NCBI RefSeq assembly: GCF_003992115.1
Contig: NZ_RQUX01000015.1
Span: 1 to 55,689 of the forward strand
Reading direction: 5' to 3'
DNA: 55,689 nt
DNA from: Veillonella ratti
Lineage (GTDB): Bacteria > Bacillota > Negativicutes > Veillonellales > Veillonellaceae
Below the pieces are notes generated by a model. That model was not told where the DNA came from. It worked only from the letters and a program-made list of their open reading frames with translations, and made no database searches. Below, piece by piece: positions 24,791 to 34,700 of the stretch (within the stretch, counting starts at the first letter, position 1; every line of letters begins with the position of its first letter). The translations under genes were made by a program, and so were the position numbers.

Positions 24791-26272
24791 TTAATTCTTA
24801 GTAGTATCAGTAGTGGAGTCGGCATTGTCGGTAACCAAGAAAACGTGAACCTTGTTGCCGAACGCATTACGGATGGAATCATTCATATAATCGAAACCTT
24901 TGTCAACGCGGACAATAAGCTGATTGTGAGCTACGCTTGGATAAGCCCCCAAGATAGTGCCGGCCGGCTGTTTTTGAGCGTAGAACGTACGGAAGTTGTT
25001 TTCAATACGGTCATATTCAGCCTGGCTGTATTGGGTTGTTTCTAAATGAACACGATTAGCCAATGTTTCGCTGGCTGGTTTATCTTTGTCGTTTTTAGCT
25101 AAAATGTCTTCGAATTGAGCAAGATCTTCATCGCTCTTGAAGGCTACATGTAACACATCGTTTTGCCAGTACATTACGCCGTAGTTTTGGAAATTGCCCG
25201 GTGTTTTGTAGAGGTTGTTTAATTTTTTGAAAACTTTATTTTCAAGATCAGACTGCGCTTCTAATTCGCTGGTCTTTTTAGCGGTTACATTACCGGTGGT
25301 AGGGTTTTTGGCAGTTGTAGCGGCTGTTTTGTCGCCGGTTGCACTGTTGGTAGTCTTAGCATTTGTATCGCTCGCTTTAGTGCTTGTTGCCGGGGATACG
25401 GTCATACCTTTTTCAATGCGGAATAACATGGCAACCGCTTCGGCACGGGTAATGTCTTCGGTTGGACGGAAGTAATTGTCGTCACCGCCGGAAGCGATGA
25501 TGCCGCGGCTGGCCAAAGTGGTAACGGAGGATTTATAATCGCTGTCGATTTTCTTTTCGTCAGGGAAGTTCACTTCGTCAGGCGCTACTACGATATTTGG
25601 TTTATATTCTTTAGCTTTCGTTTTGCTCTTAATGGAAGCTACGGTAAGTTCGTCTTTGTAAGCCAAGTATTTGGCTGCTGTTTCAGCAAACTCTTCACGC
25701 GTTAACGTTTCCTGATTTTTGAATGGAGCCAATAATTCTTCACCGGTTACGTCTTTAACGGTAGTAGTGTTTTTAGTGTTCTTTTTGTTTTGACTGCTTT
25801 TAGCTGCTTTGGCGGCTTGTTGCGCTTTGTCATGAGCAATGAGCTTATTGTAAAGCGCGGCTGCATCGACAGTTTTTAAAGCGTCATCCGGTTTGAATTC
25901 CCCTTGACCGTTGCCGGATAAGATACCATCTTCAAGCATCACGTTGATTGGTATGGCAGCCCAATGATTTTTTACATCTTTAAAACCTTTGGCGTCTTCC
26001 TCGGCAGCCCGGGCAGCTGCTTTTTCGTTCATCGATTTAACTAACTGCGCTTTTTCTTTGTCCGCTTCGGTTAACGCTTTAGTTTGAACGGTCGAAGTAG
26101 TGGCAGTCGTTACAGTGTCAATGGAATCGCTATCCGTAGCGGTTGTTGTTACTGCAGCCGTTGTGGCGGTAGACGCCGTAGTGTTGTCTGCATCGGCGGC
26201 GAAGCCGGTGTAGGTAGTTGTTGTTAAAAGTGTAGCCACGAGAACGGCTAAACGTAAAGAACGTGATGTCAT
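24791..26272 (-). CDS. SLH-domain envelope protein, paralogue 2
   Basis: About 493 residues from the ATG at 26272, which has AAAGGGG upstream; a longer frame to 26335 would put 21 residues before the signal peptide (LRLAVLVATLLTTTTYTGFA). After cleavage comes a Thr-rich stretch (about residues 28-75), an SLH repeat FKDVKNHWAAIPINVML, a divergent or interrupted middle repeat, and ASRGIIASGGDDNYFRP as the last SLH. The C-terminal domain with YGVMYWQNDVLHVAF and QPAGTILGAYPS matches paralogue 1. First gene of the leftward operon. Confidence 0.83.
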   Translation of the reverse strand: MTSRSLRLAVLVATLLTTTTYTGFAADADNTTASTATTAAVTTTATDSDSIDTVTTATTSTVQTKALTEADKEKAQLVKSMNEKAAARAAEEDAKGFKDVKNHWAAIPINVMLEDGILSGNGQGEFKPDDALKTVDAAALYNKLIAHDKAQQAAKAAKSSQNKKNTKNTTTVKDVTGEELLAPFKNQETLTREEFAETAAKYLAYKDELTVASIKSKTKAKEYKPNIVVAPDEVNFPDEKKIDSDYKSSVTTLASRGIIASGGDDNYFRPTEDITRAEAVAMLFRIEKGMTVSPATSTKASDTNAKTTNSATGDKTAATTAKNPTTGNVTAKKTSELEAQSDLENKVFKKLNNLYKTPGNFQNYGVMYWQNDVLHVAFKSDEDLAQFEDILAKNDKDKPASETLANRVHLETTQYSQAEYDRIENNFRTFYAQKQPAGTILGAYPSVAHNQLIVRVDKGFDYMNDSIRNAFGNKVHVFLVTDNADSTTDTTKN

Positions 26273-26705
26273 AAATGAGACCCCTTTCTGATACAGGTTG
26301 TTAAAAAACGGTTTTAACCTTGATAAAGCATGCACTTTATTATTAATTTTACGAATATAAAAAAAAATACCCTTAATACATTGATTATATCACGAACCAC
26401 GGGGCCTTTAAAGAGATAAAGGGTCGGTTTAGCGGTAATGAGATTCACTATTCAAATAATTACGTTCTGTATACAAATATTTTACTAAATCCTATTTCAA
26501 GCATTCGTAAAATGCATATGACATAGGGCGTTTGCCAATATCGCAATTCTTTGGACATTATATTTGTTATTCTATATAATAATAGTGATGATTTCCGTGC
26601 GAATATACAATATAGACCGTTTAATGTTGAAAAAAATGGGAAGTATACGCAAGTGTGGGTAATCTAGTAAGTGTAAGTACGTAGGAAAGTTGAGGATGTG
26701 AGGAA
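26273..26705. other. Divergent promoter region between SLH operon and lutABC
   Basis: No gene seen. A leftward extended -10 (TGATATAAT, reverse complement of 26384-26389) fits the SLH operon. Rightward, TTGGAC at 26551 and TATAAT at 26575 fit lutA. The rest is A+T rich without clear repeats. Confidence 0.5.
26551..26580 (+). promoter_or_regulatory. Promoter of lutABC
   Basis: -35 TTGGAC (26551-26556), 18-bp spacer, -10 TATAAT (26575-26580). Leaves a 5' leader of roughly 120 nt before the lutA ATG. Confidence 0.6.
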
Positions 26706-27443
26706 ATGAAAATTCATTTATTTTCACAATGTTTGATTGACATGTTTTATCCCCACGTGGGGATGGCCGGCGTACAGGTATTAGAACGGTTAGGCTGTGA
26801 TATCACAGTACCTAAAAAGCAAGTATGCTGCGGACAGATGTTCGTGAACTCCGGGTATAATGATGCGGCTAAAGGGGCTATCAAGAATACAATTGAAGTC
26901 TTCGAAAACGCAGAATATATCGTGAGTATGTCCGGTTCTTGTGCCTTCGCCATTCGTGACGAATACCGTCATATTTTGGCCGACGAACCTGAATGGATGG
27001 CTCGTGCCGCCAAAGTCAGTGAACGCATTTATGAATTCACCGAATTTATCGTGAATGTATTAGGCGTAACTGACGTAGGTGCAACATTTAACGACAAAGT
27101 TACGTACCACAAATCTTGTCACGTAACACGTCTCATGGGTATCAAGGAACCACCTATGAAATTATTGGAAAATATTAAAGGTCTAGAATATTTGCCAATG
27201 AATCGCGCGGAAGGCTGCTGTGGTTTCGGCGGTACGTTTACGGTTAAACAGCCTGAGATTTCTGCTGTTATGACTCGCGAAAAAGCAATGAATATTTACA
27301 ACTCCGGCGCTAATGTAGTAGCCGGTGGTGACCAAGCTTGTCTCATGAATATTGAAGGTATGCTTGATCGTCTTTATAAAGACGGCGAAATCGATCGTCG
27401 CATCAAAGTAATGCACATTGCGGAATTATTGAATTCCCGCTAG
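26706..27443 (+). CDS. lutA: L-lactate utilisation protein LutA (cysteine-rich Fe-S subunit)
   Basis: Subunit of the cytoplasmic LutABC complex that oxidises L-lactate to pyruvate. Two CCG domains: VCCGQMFVNSGY (about residue 39) with SGSCAF, and YHKSCHVTRLMG with EGCCGFGGTF (about residue 177). Length 245 is typical. First of three tightly spaced genes (19 and 12 bp gaps). Lactate is the main carbon source of Veillonella-type organisms, which fits. Confidence 0.93.
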   Translation: MKIHLFSQCLIDMFYPHVGMAGVQVLERLGCDITVPKKQVCCGQMFVNSGYNDAAKGAIKNTIEVFENAEYIVSMSGSCAFAIRDEYRHILADEPEWMARAAKVSERIYEFTEFIVNVLGVTDVGATFNDKVTYHKSCHVTRLMGIKEPPMKLLENIKGLEYLPMNRAEGCCGFGGTFTVKQPEISAVMTREKAMNIYNSGANVVAGGDQACLMNIEGMLDRLYKDGEIDRRIKVMHIAELLNSR

Positions 27444-27462
27444 TCGTTAGGAGGAACTGAAC

Positions 27463-28899
27463 ATGGCTATTTTATACGATGAACGCCCGTTTAAAAAACG
27501 TGTTGAGGATGTTCTTGCCAATGACTTTAAGGTAAAGGCCATCCAAAAAGCGCAAGATGTATTCTATGCAAAACGTAAAGCGTTGGTTGATCAAGTACCT
27601 GAATGGGAAGATTTCCGTGAAGAAGCGGCTGAACTTCGTGATCATGTATTAAGCAACCTCGACTATTATTTAAACCAATTTGCTGAAAACGCTACTAAAG
27701 CCGGTGCGAAAGTGCACTTTGCTCATACAGCTGAAGAAGCAAATGAATATGTAATGGAAGTAGTTCGTGCCAAGAACGCCAAAATGGTCGTAAAAGGCAA
27801 AACTATGGTATCCGAAGAAATCAGCCTTAACGAAGCATTAATGAAAGAAGGCGTGGAAGTTAACGAAACTGACTTGGCCGAATTCATTTTGCAGACAGCT
27901 GACTGGAATCCACCATCCCATATCGTAGTACCTGCGTTGCACTTTGCTCGTGAACGTATTCGTGAAACGTTCCACGACAAACTCGGCTATGAAGGTACGG
28001 AAGATCCGGAAGAAATGACTCGTTTCGTACGTAAACGTATTCGCGATCGTTTCTTGCGCGCCGACATCGGCTTCACCGGCTGTAACTTTGCCGTAGCCGA
28101 AACCGGTACTATTACTATCGTATCCAATGAAGGTAACGGTCGTATGAGTAGCTCCATGCCTAAGACTATGATTTGTCTCATGGGTATGGAACGTCTTGTA
28201 CCTGACTTTGCCGGTCTTGACATTATGATGGAACTCTTAATTCGCTCCTCTGTAGGCGCTAAGATTTCCAACTACTTCTCCATGATTACCGGTCCTGCCA
28301 AACCTGGTGAAGCCGACGGTCCAGAAGAACTTCACATCATTATCATCGATAATGGTCGTTCCAATATTTTGGGCGGCGAATTCAACTCCATGCTTCGTTG
28401 TATCCGTTGCGGTGCTTGTATGAATATCTGTCCGGTATATCGTCATATCACCGGCCATGCGTACGGCTCTATCTATCCGGGTCCAATGGGTGCGGTATTG
28501 ACTCCATTATTGGTTGGTTATGAAAAAACGGGCGATTTGCCATACGCTTCCACTTTGTGTGGCGAATGCTGGGAACATTGTCCGGTTAAGATTCCACTCC
28601 ATGAATTACTTTTGAAACATCGCGTTAACATTGCCGACAAAGCGCATCTTCGTCCGGCAGCAGAAGAAGCTATTTTCAAAACAGTGGCTACTGTATTCAG
28701 TAATTCCTTCCTCTTCGACTATGGTACTAAGTTAGGTGCCATCGGCATGAAACTCATGAGTAAGAACGGTAACATGGCCGATTGGACTAAATTATTGCCG
28801 GTAGTTGGCGGCTGGATGAAAGCGAAAGAAATGGGTACATTGAAACTCAAGAAATTCCGCGATGTATATGCTGAATATGAAGCTAGCAAACGTAAGTAA
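27463..28899 (+). CDS. lutB: L-lactate utilisation protein LutB (iron-sulfur, LUD domain)
   Basis: 478 residues: N-terminal LUD domain (residues about 70-290, with VVKGKTMVSEEI and GFTGCNFAVAETGTI) and a C-terminal ferredoxin-like part with CIRCGACMNICP at about residue 310 and CGECWEHCP at about 367, ligands for 4Fe-4S clusters. Passes electrons from lactate. Middle gene of lutABC; GGAGGAACTG before the ATG. Confidence 0.94.
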   Translation: MAILYDERPFKKRVEDVLANDFKVKAIQKAQDVFYAKRKALVDQVPEWEDFREEAAELRDHVLSNLDYYLNQFAENATKAGAKVHFAHTAEEANEYVMEVVRAKNAKMVVKGKTMVSEEISLNEALMKEGVEVNETDLAEFILQTADWNPPSHIVVPALHFARERIRETFHDKLGYEGTEDPEEMTRFVRKRIRDRFLRADIGFTGCNFAVAETGTITIVSNEGNGRMSSSMPKTMICLMGMERLVPDFAGLDIMMELLIRSSVGAKISNYFSMITGPAKPGEADGPEELHIIIIDNGRSNILGGEFNSMLRCIRCGACMNICPVYRHITGHAYGSIYPGPMGAVLTPLLVGYEKTGDLPYASTLCGECWEHCPVKIPLHELLLKHRVNIADKAHLRPAAEEAIFKTVATVFSNSFLFDYGTKLGAIGMKLMSKNGNMADWTKLLPVVGGWMKAKEMGTLKLKKFRDVYAEYEASKRK

Positions 28900-28911
28900 G
28901 GAGACAAGACA

Positions 28912-29622
28912 ATGGATGATGTAAAACGTAAAGCATTTTTTAGCCGTATTTCTCATGCGTTGGGTCGTAAAGAGATTCCTACTTTCGTAGCACCATATCC
29001 TTATGAAAAAGGACCTCAAGAGGCAATGTACTCCGACCTTTCCCACGAACAAGTTGTAGACATGTTCAAAGTGGAATGTGAAAAAGTAGGTACTAAATTT
29101 GTAACTACTGATGAAGCGCATGTAGTCGAAACAATCTTAAAAGAAATTGAAGAACGCGGTGGCGGTAAAGTAATTTATCCTTGCTGCGAAGAAGCTGAAA
29201 AATTCCAATTAAAAGAAAACTTTGATAAGGTAGATAAAGCGGATACGACATTCTATCAGTGGAATCCATCCGCCGGTCGTCAAGCTAATATTGACGAAGC
29301 CAAAGTGGCTGAAATCGGTATTACCTTCCCAATCTTAGGGATTGCCGAAACAGCAACGGTTATTCAACCAAGCTTTGAAGCCAGCGGTCGTTCCATCGGT
29401 TTGTTGCCACTTTGTCACATTGCGGTTATCCGTACTTCTGACATTGTGCCTCGCATGACGCAGTCTATGCGTGCTCTTACCAAAGTATATAAAGAAAATC
29501 CTGAAGGGTTCCCATCCAATGTGGTTCATATTTCAGGTCCTTCCAACACAGCCGATATCGAATTGGTTCGTGTAGTAGGGGTTCATGGTCCTATCAATGT
29601 AACGTTTATTCTCGTTGACTAG
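28912..29622 (+). CDS. lutC: L-lactate utilisation protein LutC (LUD domain)
   Basis: 236-residue LUD-domain subunit. GITFPILGIAETATVI and LPLCHIAVIRTSDIVP match the fold core, and VHISGPSNTADIE plus GVHGPINVTFILVD the C-terminal signature of LutC/YkgG. Last gene of lutABC, closed by a branched terminator 11 bp after the stop. Confidence 0.93.
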   Translation: MDDVKRKAFFSRISHALGRKEIPTFVAPYPYEKGPQEAMYSDLSHEQVVDMFKVECEKVGTKFVTTDEAHVVETILKEIEERGGGKVIYPCCEEAEKFQLKENFDKVDKADTTFYQWNPSAGRQANIDEAKVAEIGITFPILGIAETATVIQPSFEASGRSIGLLPLCHIAVIRTSDIVPRMTQSMRALTKVYKENPEGFPSNVVHISGPSNTADIELVRVVGVHGPINVTFILVD

Positions 29623-29632
29623 GTAAGGAAAT

Positions 29633-29680
29633 GTCCGACGCCGTAAGCACAAATCGTGCCCTATGACGTCGGACTTTTTT
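29633..29680 (+). terminator. Branched terminator of lutABC
   Basis: GTCCGACG (29633-29640) pairs with CGTCGGAC (29667-29674), followed by T6. The 26-nt loop holds its own hairpin GCAC/GTGC, the same two-level design as the large convergent-junction elements but without their loop motif. Confidence 0.85.
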
Positions 29681-29830
29681 ATAGGGATATATCGTCAAAA
29701 GATTTTACAAAATTTAGGGTTAGTGAATGTACTGATAAAGATGGCTGTATGAACGCTGTTTCGCCCTGCTGTTGTGCGGTATTATGCCAATGTAAATCGA
29801 CTAATTTATATATCGAAATATTTTGAAAAT

Positions 29831-29875
29831 AATTCCTGTGAAATAGTAGGAATTTAAAAGAACTTATGCTATAAT
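29831..29875 (+). promoter_or_regulatory. Symporter promoter with inverted-repeat operator over -35
   Basis: AATTCCT (29831-29837) and AGGAATT (29848-29854) form a perfect inverted repeat with 10-bp spacing. The -10 TATAAT is at 29870-29875, placing the right arm at the -35 position. A regulator bound here would control the symporter. Confidence 0.5.
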
Positions 29876-29919
29876 ATCATCGTCACATTCACAATTGAAT
29901 ACAGTAAGGAGGGAAAAAA

Positions 29920-31350
29920 GTGGATATTCCATTTTTCCAAGAGTTTTTAATGGTTAGCAATCCGATTACCATCGGTATTCTAATCTTGTTTGTAGCGATG
30001 TTGGGGTTTGTTTACTACTTGCAACGCCGTCAAACAGCCTTTGGTAACCTTGTTATCATCGGTACCTTATTAGGCGCCGTGTTGGGCTTCGTGGTGCAAT
30101 TTATTGCGCAGTTCCCGGACGACCCTATGAAAGTTGTGTACATTAAGGAAAGTACTAAATGGTTCTCCTTAATCGGTGGCGGGTTTATCGATTTAATCCG
30201 TATGCTCGTTATTCCATTGGTATTTGTTTCCATTATTCATGTTATTTTGCACATGGAACGCGGCGCTGATTTGAAAAAATTAGTCAGCTCTACTGCTTTC
30301 GTAGCCTTAGTCATGGTAGCCATCGCTGCTGTAGTAGGCCTTGTGCTTGGTTCCGTAACTCATTTGGGTGAAGGTATTGCCGCCGGCGGTGCCCCTGCCA
30401 AGATGCGTGAAGTAAAACCGGTGGTTGATACGTTACGCGCCTTGATTCCGAATAACCCGATTAGCGCCATGGCGGAAACTAACGTTATCGCCGTTGTAGT
30501 ATTCGGTGTTATCATTGGCGGTATTGCTCGTTTGATTAAACAAACCGGCACTGACAAACTCGAATTAGTTACTAAATTATTTGATGAACTTCACCTCATC
30601 ATTTCCTGGGTGGCAGACTTCATCATCGGCCTTATGCCTTACGGCGTATTGGGCTTGTTGGCAACAACGTTGGCTCAAAAAGGCTTCCAGGCGATTGCCG
30701 ATATGGGTCTTTTCATCGTATTGATCTACGTTGGCGTAGTCATCATGTTGATTGTACAGGCTGTACTTTTAACAATCTTCGGCGTAAGCCCAATCATGTA
30801 CTTCCGTAAAGCAAGAGCTCCATTGTTCTTGGCTTTCACATCCCGTTCCAGTATGGGTGTATTACCGTTAACGGTAGATACCTTGACTAAACGTTTGGGT
30901 GTTAACGCAGCGACTGCCAATACGGTAGGTAGCTTCGGTACAACGGCAGGTATGCAGGGTTGTGCGGGTGTATTCCCGGCTTTATGTATCGTATACATTG
31001 CGAGCGTTGCCGGTGTACCGCTTGATATGACCATGTACATCATGAGTGTTATCGTAATCGCTTTAGGTTCTATCGGTATTGCCGGTGTGCCTGGTACAGC
31101 TACTATGGCTGCTTCCGTATCCTTGTCCGGTACCGGTCTTGGTGCGTTCTTCAGCTCCATCTCCCCGGTATTGGCTATCGACCCAATCATCGACATGGGC
31201 CGTACCATGCTTAACGTAAGTGGTTCCATGACCAATGTCATTGTGGTAGATAAACTTATGGGCACTTTTGACCAGGAAGCATTTAACGATACTTCCACAA
31301 TCGACCGTCCGGTAAGCAATAAAACCGGTGGCGACACAGAAGTTGCTTAA
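29920..31350 (+). CDS. Dicarboxylate/amino acid:cation symporter (DAACS family, TcyP-like)
   Basis: Inner-membrane secondary transporter, 476 residues with about eight helices and two re-entrant loops. FIDLIRMLVIPLVFVSI, FTSRSSMGVLPLTV (serine-rich hairpin 1 equivalent) and the NVSGSMTNVIVVDKL C-terminal motif are characteristic; the closest general match is TcyP-type cystine or dicarboxylate carriers. Start is GTG at 29920 after AAGGAGGGA. It follows lutABC on the same strand but has its own promoter. Substrate (cystine, glutamate or C4-dicarboxylate) is unresolved. Confidence 0.85.
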   Translation: MDIPFFQEFLMVSNPITIGILILFVAMLGFVYYLQRRQTAFGNLVIIGTLLGAVLGFVVQFIAQFPDDPMKVVYIKESTKWFSLIGGGFIDLIRMLVIPLVFVSIIHVILHMERGADLKKLVSSTAFVALVMVAIAAVVGLVLGSVTHLGEGIAAGGAPAKMREVKPVVDTLRALIPNNPISAMAETNVIAVVVFGVIIGGIARLIKQTGTDKLELVTKLFDELHLIISWVADFIIGLMPYGVLGLLATTLAQKGFQAIADMGLFIVLIYVGVVIMLIVQAVLLTIFGVSPIMYFRKARAPLFLAFTSRSSMGVLPLTVDTLTKRLGVNAATANTVGSFGTTAGMQGCAGVFPALCIVYIASVAGVPLDMTMYIMSVIVIALGSIGIAGVPGTATMAASVSLSGTGLGAFFSSISPVLAIDPIIDMGRTMLNVSGSMTNVIVVDKLMGTFDQEAFNDTSTIDRPVSNKTGGDTEVA

Positions 31351-31399
31351 GTAAAATAAGTAAATTGTAACATCAAGAAAATGTTATAAGCATACAAAG

Positions 31400-31433
31400 A
31401 AAACCTCGGCAGAGATATCTGTCGAGGTTTTTT
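31400..31433 (+). terminator. Terminator of symporter gene
   Basis: AAAACCTCGGCAG (31400-31412) pairs with CTGTCGAGGTTTT (31419-31431) and T-run. The 31434-31706 gap up to the autotransporter is A+T rich with no gene seen. Confidence 0.85.
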
Positions 31434-31706
31434 GTTGTGTAAAATTAATTTAACGAAGTTTTTCTGTGTAAAATAATGGTTAATAAACGATGAGGAAAAA
31501 TTTCAATATGAAATTCGATGTTATAAATACCTTTATAATTAATAGGAGTTAAAATTCAAAAAACGCATTATTTATCTTATTGTACAGCATACTTTATTAT
31601 GATAAAATTTTAGTATGCATGAGCTTTTCATGAACATATTTTGTTGTTTGTTTATATTGGCTGGGATTAGGTATAGGAGGCCATATAGACAGAAAGGATG
31701 TGTCCT

Positions 31707-34700
31707 GTGGGGAAATCAAAAACGGGCAAGAAACATTTAAAACTTAGCAAGAAAATTATGTTAGCGTTGATGGCAGTTAGTTTAACAGGGGGCGTGTACT
31801 TTAGCTATAGTCAGCCGGTATTGGCAGCTGATGCAAGTAAAGTTACAACGATTACTAGTGGTACTTATTATGGTGTTGTAGGAGGAACAAAAGAAAATTT
31901 TACAGGTAATGAAAATAAGAGCATCCAAGCACCGGTAAATACAACGATTGCTATTTCCGGAGGAACTCTAGCCAAGGAAATTAAAGAAGCTGATGGTGTT
32001 GAATTGAGCCGCTCCGTAATCGGCGGACATTATATAACCGGTTTTCACACGTTTACCGGGGATGTGACCGGCTCTACCGAAAATACGAATGTTACGATAT
32101 CCGGTGGTATCATTACAGCGCCTGTATTTGGCGGATCGGTAGCTCAGCAGACAGGCTTGTATACAGATGAGGGGAAATTATCCGTTACAGATAAAGCAGT
32201 AAATGTAACGATAAAAGGCGGTAATTTTATTGATGCGTACAGACCGGCTGATTTTACTGAAGAAGATGATGAGGAAAATTCTTATAATTATGCTACCGAT
32301 GTCGTTTTTGGCGGTGGCGCAGCTATAGGTGGTAATGCAGAGTCTACGATCGAAAAAGTCAATATTACGATTGGTGAAGGTAATGCCACAAATTTAGGGG
32401 CTGTTTTTGGCGGTAGCATGGCTCAGGCCGGCGGTACAGCTAATGTAGCGGAATCGACTATTAATGTTTATTCCGGTGATGGATTAGAAATTATAGCCGG
32501 TGGTTATGCCCTTGGTGGTCGCTTAACAGTGCCTGATGAAGAGGATTATTGGTCGGATAGACCTGTCGACGGGTCCTTGGAAAATATAGATGAAGCTGAT
32601 AATGTGAACACTATTTCCAACGTAAAAAATAGTACTATCAATTTGTACGGTGGTCATGTAGCCTATTTAGCTTTAGAAGGGTATACGGCCCATGAGGATG
32701 CAAGTATTGGCGACCTAGAAGAAAGTGCTACGGTTGAAAATTCAACGGTTAATTATTATGGCGGAACACTTGATGAAGTAGTGGCTAGCGGGACTAAAAA
32801 GTCTCAAATAAATCTATACAATGATTTAACAATGACTCCTGATAGCGAATTTGCATTAGAAATAGTAAATGGAACGAGCCCTGATACTGATTATGATTCT
32901 AATGAATTAACTGTTGATGGACAAGGAAAATATTCATTAAATGCAGCGGTTGCTGTCAACAATGATTTAGAATATAATGCACCTAAATCAGCCACACTCA
33001 ATTTAAATAATTTAAAAAATTATAATGGCAATTTAGAAGTTTTTGATAAGGGCGAAGCTTATATTAAAAACACACAATCGGCTGTTGGTACTTTTGTTTC
33101 ACATGAAGGTGGCGCTATCCATTTTGAAAATGTGAATTCTATTGAAGGTACTGTATCAGGTGATGGTGATATTAATTTCAAAGGTAATATGAACTTTACC
33201 AATAAGTTGAATATTGCCGGTTCCGATGTAGCTTTCTTATATGGTAATTATACTGGAACTTATAATTTAAATAATCCTGATGGTGATATTTGGATTGAAG
33301 ATGGAGCTCGTGTTCATGTAGCTAATTTTGAACAAAATGTAATTGGCACAGGTAGATTTACTTTAGGTGAAGATGGAATTTTAGTTACTACGGCAGACCA
33401 GTTATTTGGTGAAAACGCAGGAGATACTACGATAACTGAAAATGGTAATAAGGTATTACCAACAGAAGTTAGAGATGTTGCCGATGATAAGGTTATTTTT
33501 AGAACTGGCACGGTAGAGATTACGGCAAATAAATACTCTTTAGCGTATGCAAGAGCAGCATTAAACGCCTTAAAAACTGCTGATGATTATGATACAACAT
33601 CATTAACTATGACCGGTTCATTATTGGATAAATCGTTGACACTTACTGATGTAAGAGATAATCAAAACTCTAATTTAGAATTATCCTATGACAATGCAAC
33701 TATTAATGTTGATGGTAATAAAAACTTAGTTATTTATGGTAAAGTTCCTGTTAATTCAATTGGTCAGGATGGCATTGTTGCTACTGATTCCAGTAACAAT
33801 AAACAAGGATTCTCAGCAGGTGCAATCAACTTACAAGCTGGTTCTGAAGGCGTAATTATTACCGGCAATGAAAGTTTAGCACTTGGTGGCCAAGACGGTG
33901 GCGATGTTATTTTAGTTGACGGCAAAACTAGTAAAGATCTTAATATTATTGTAGGTTTAGATGGTTCTGCAGATACAACGGCCAAATTAGTATTGGGCAA
34001 TAGCAGTGCGAATGCCACTACAAGTGTAAACTTAACAGGTGCTGTAGCTGTCAATAGTGGCAGTACCTTAGGCGTTGCAAGTAACGCTACAGTCTCTAAA
34101 GGGGTAACATTAAACAATGGTTCGATTGATGCTACTGCCGGTCAATTAAATTCAAGTGTAGCCGTAACAGGTACGGATTCCTCCATTGTCGGTAATGTAA
34201 CAGGTGCATTAAGTCTTGAAGACGAAGATACCGCTTTAACTGTGGGCTCTGAAGATAAGAATGCAATCGCTAAATTTACCAACGTAAAATTAAACGGTGG
34301 TAGCCTAGTTCTTGATCCATCTTGGGATGTTGCGGCTAATGAAATAGCAGTTGATTTCACTGATGCTGAAGAAGGCACCAATGTTATCGATGGTAAATTA
34401 TTAGTTGGTCAGAATACCTATGCAACTATTGGTGATGGTAACGATGCAAAAGTTATGTTTGCTAAAACCGGTTTAACATTTGGTGAAGATGCTATTACGG
34501 CAGCTCTTTATATTAAAGGCAATCAATCCTTAGGTGATGCCGGGGCTGTTTACATGGATGGCGCTATGACTGATGCAGAATTGCAAGCTACAGCAGCTAC
34601 TTTGGCAGCCGGTACATTTAGTGCGGCAGATAACTCTGTTACCATGGTTGACGGTAGTGCCATTACTGAAACGGCAGCGTTAAGTGGTGTACAAACAGTA

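Noticed and set aside
30726-31337. Long antisense ORF (203 codons) inside the symporter gene
   Set aside because: Fully antisense to a well-supported membrane transporter with family motifs; no ribosome site and low-complexity Pro/Ser/Thr composition typical of shadow frames.
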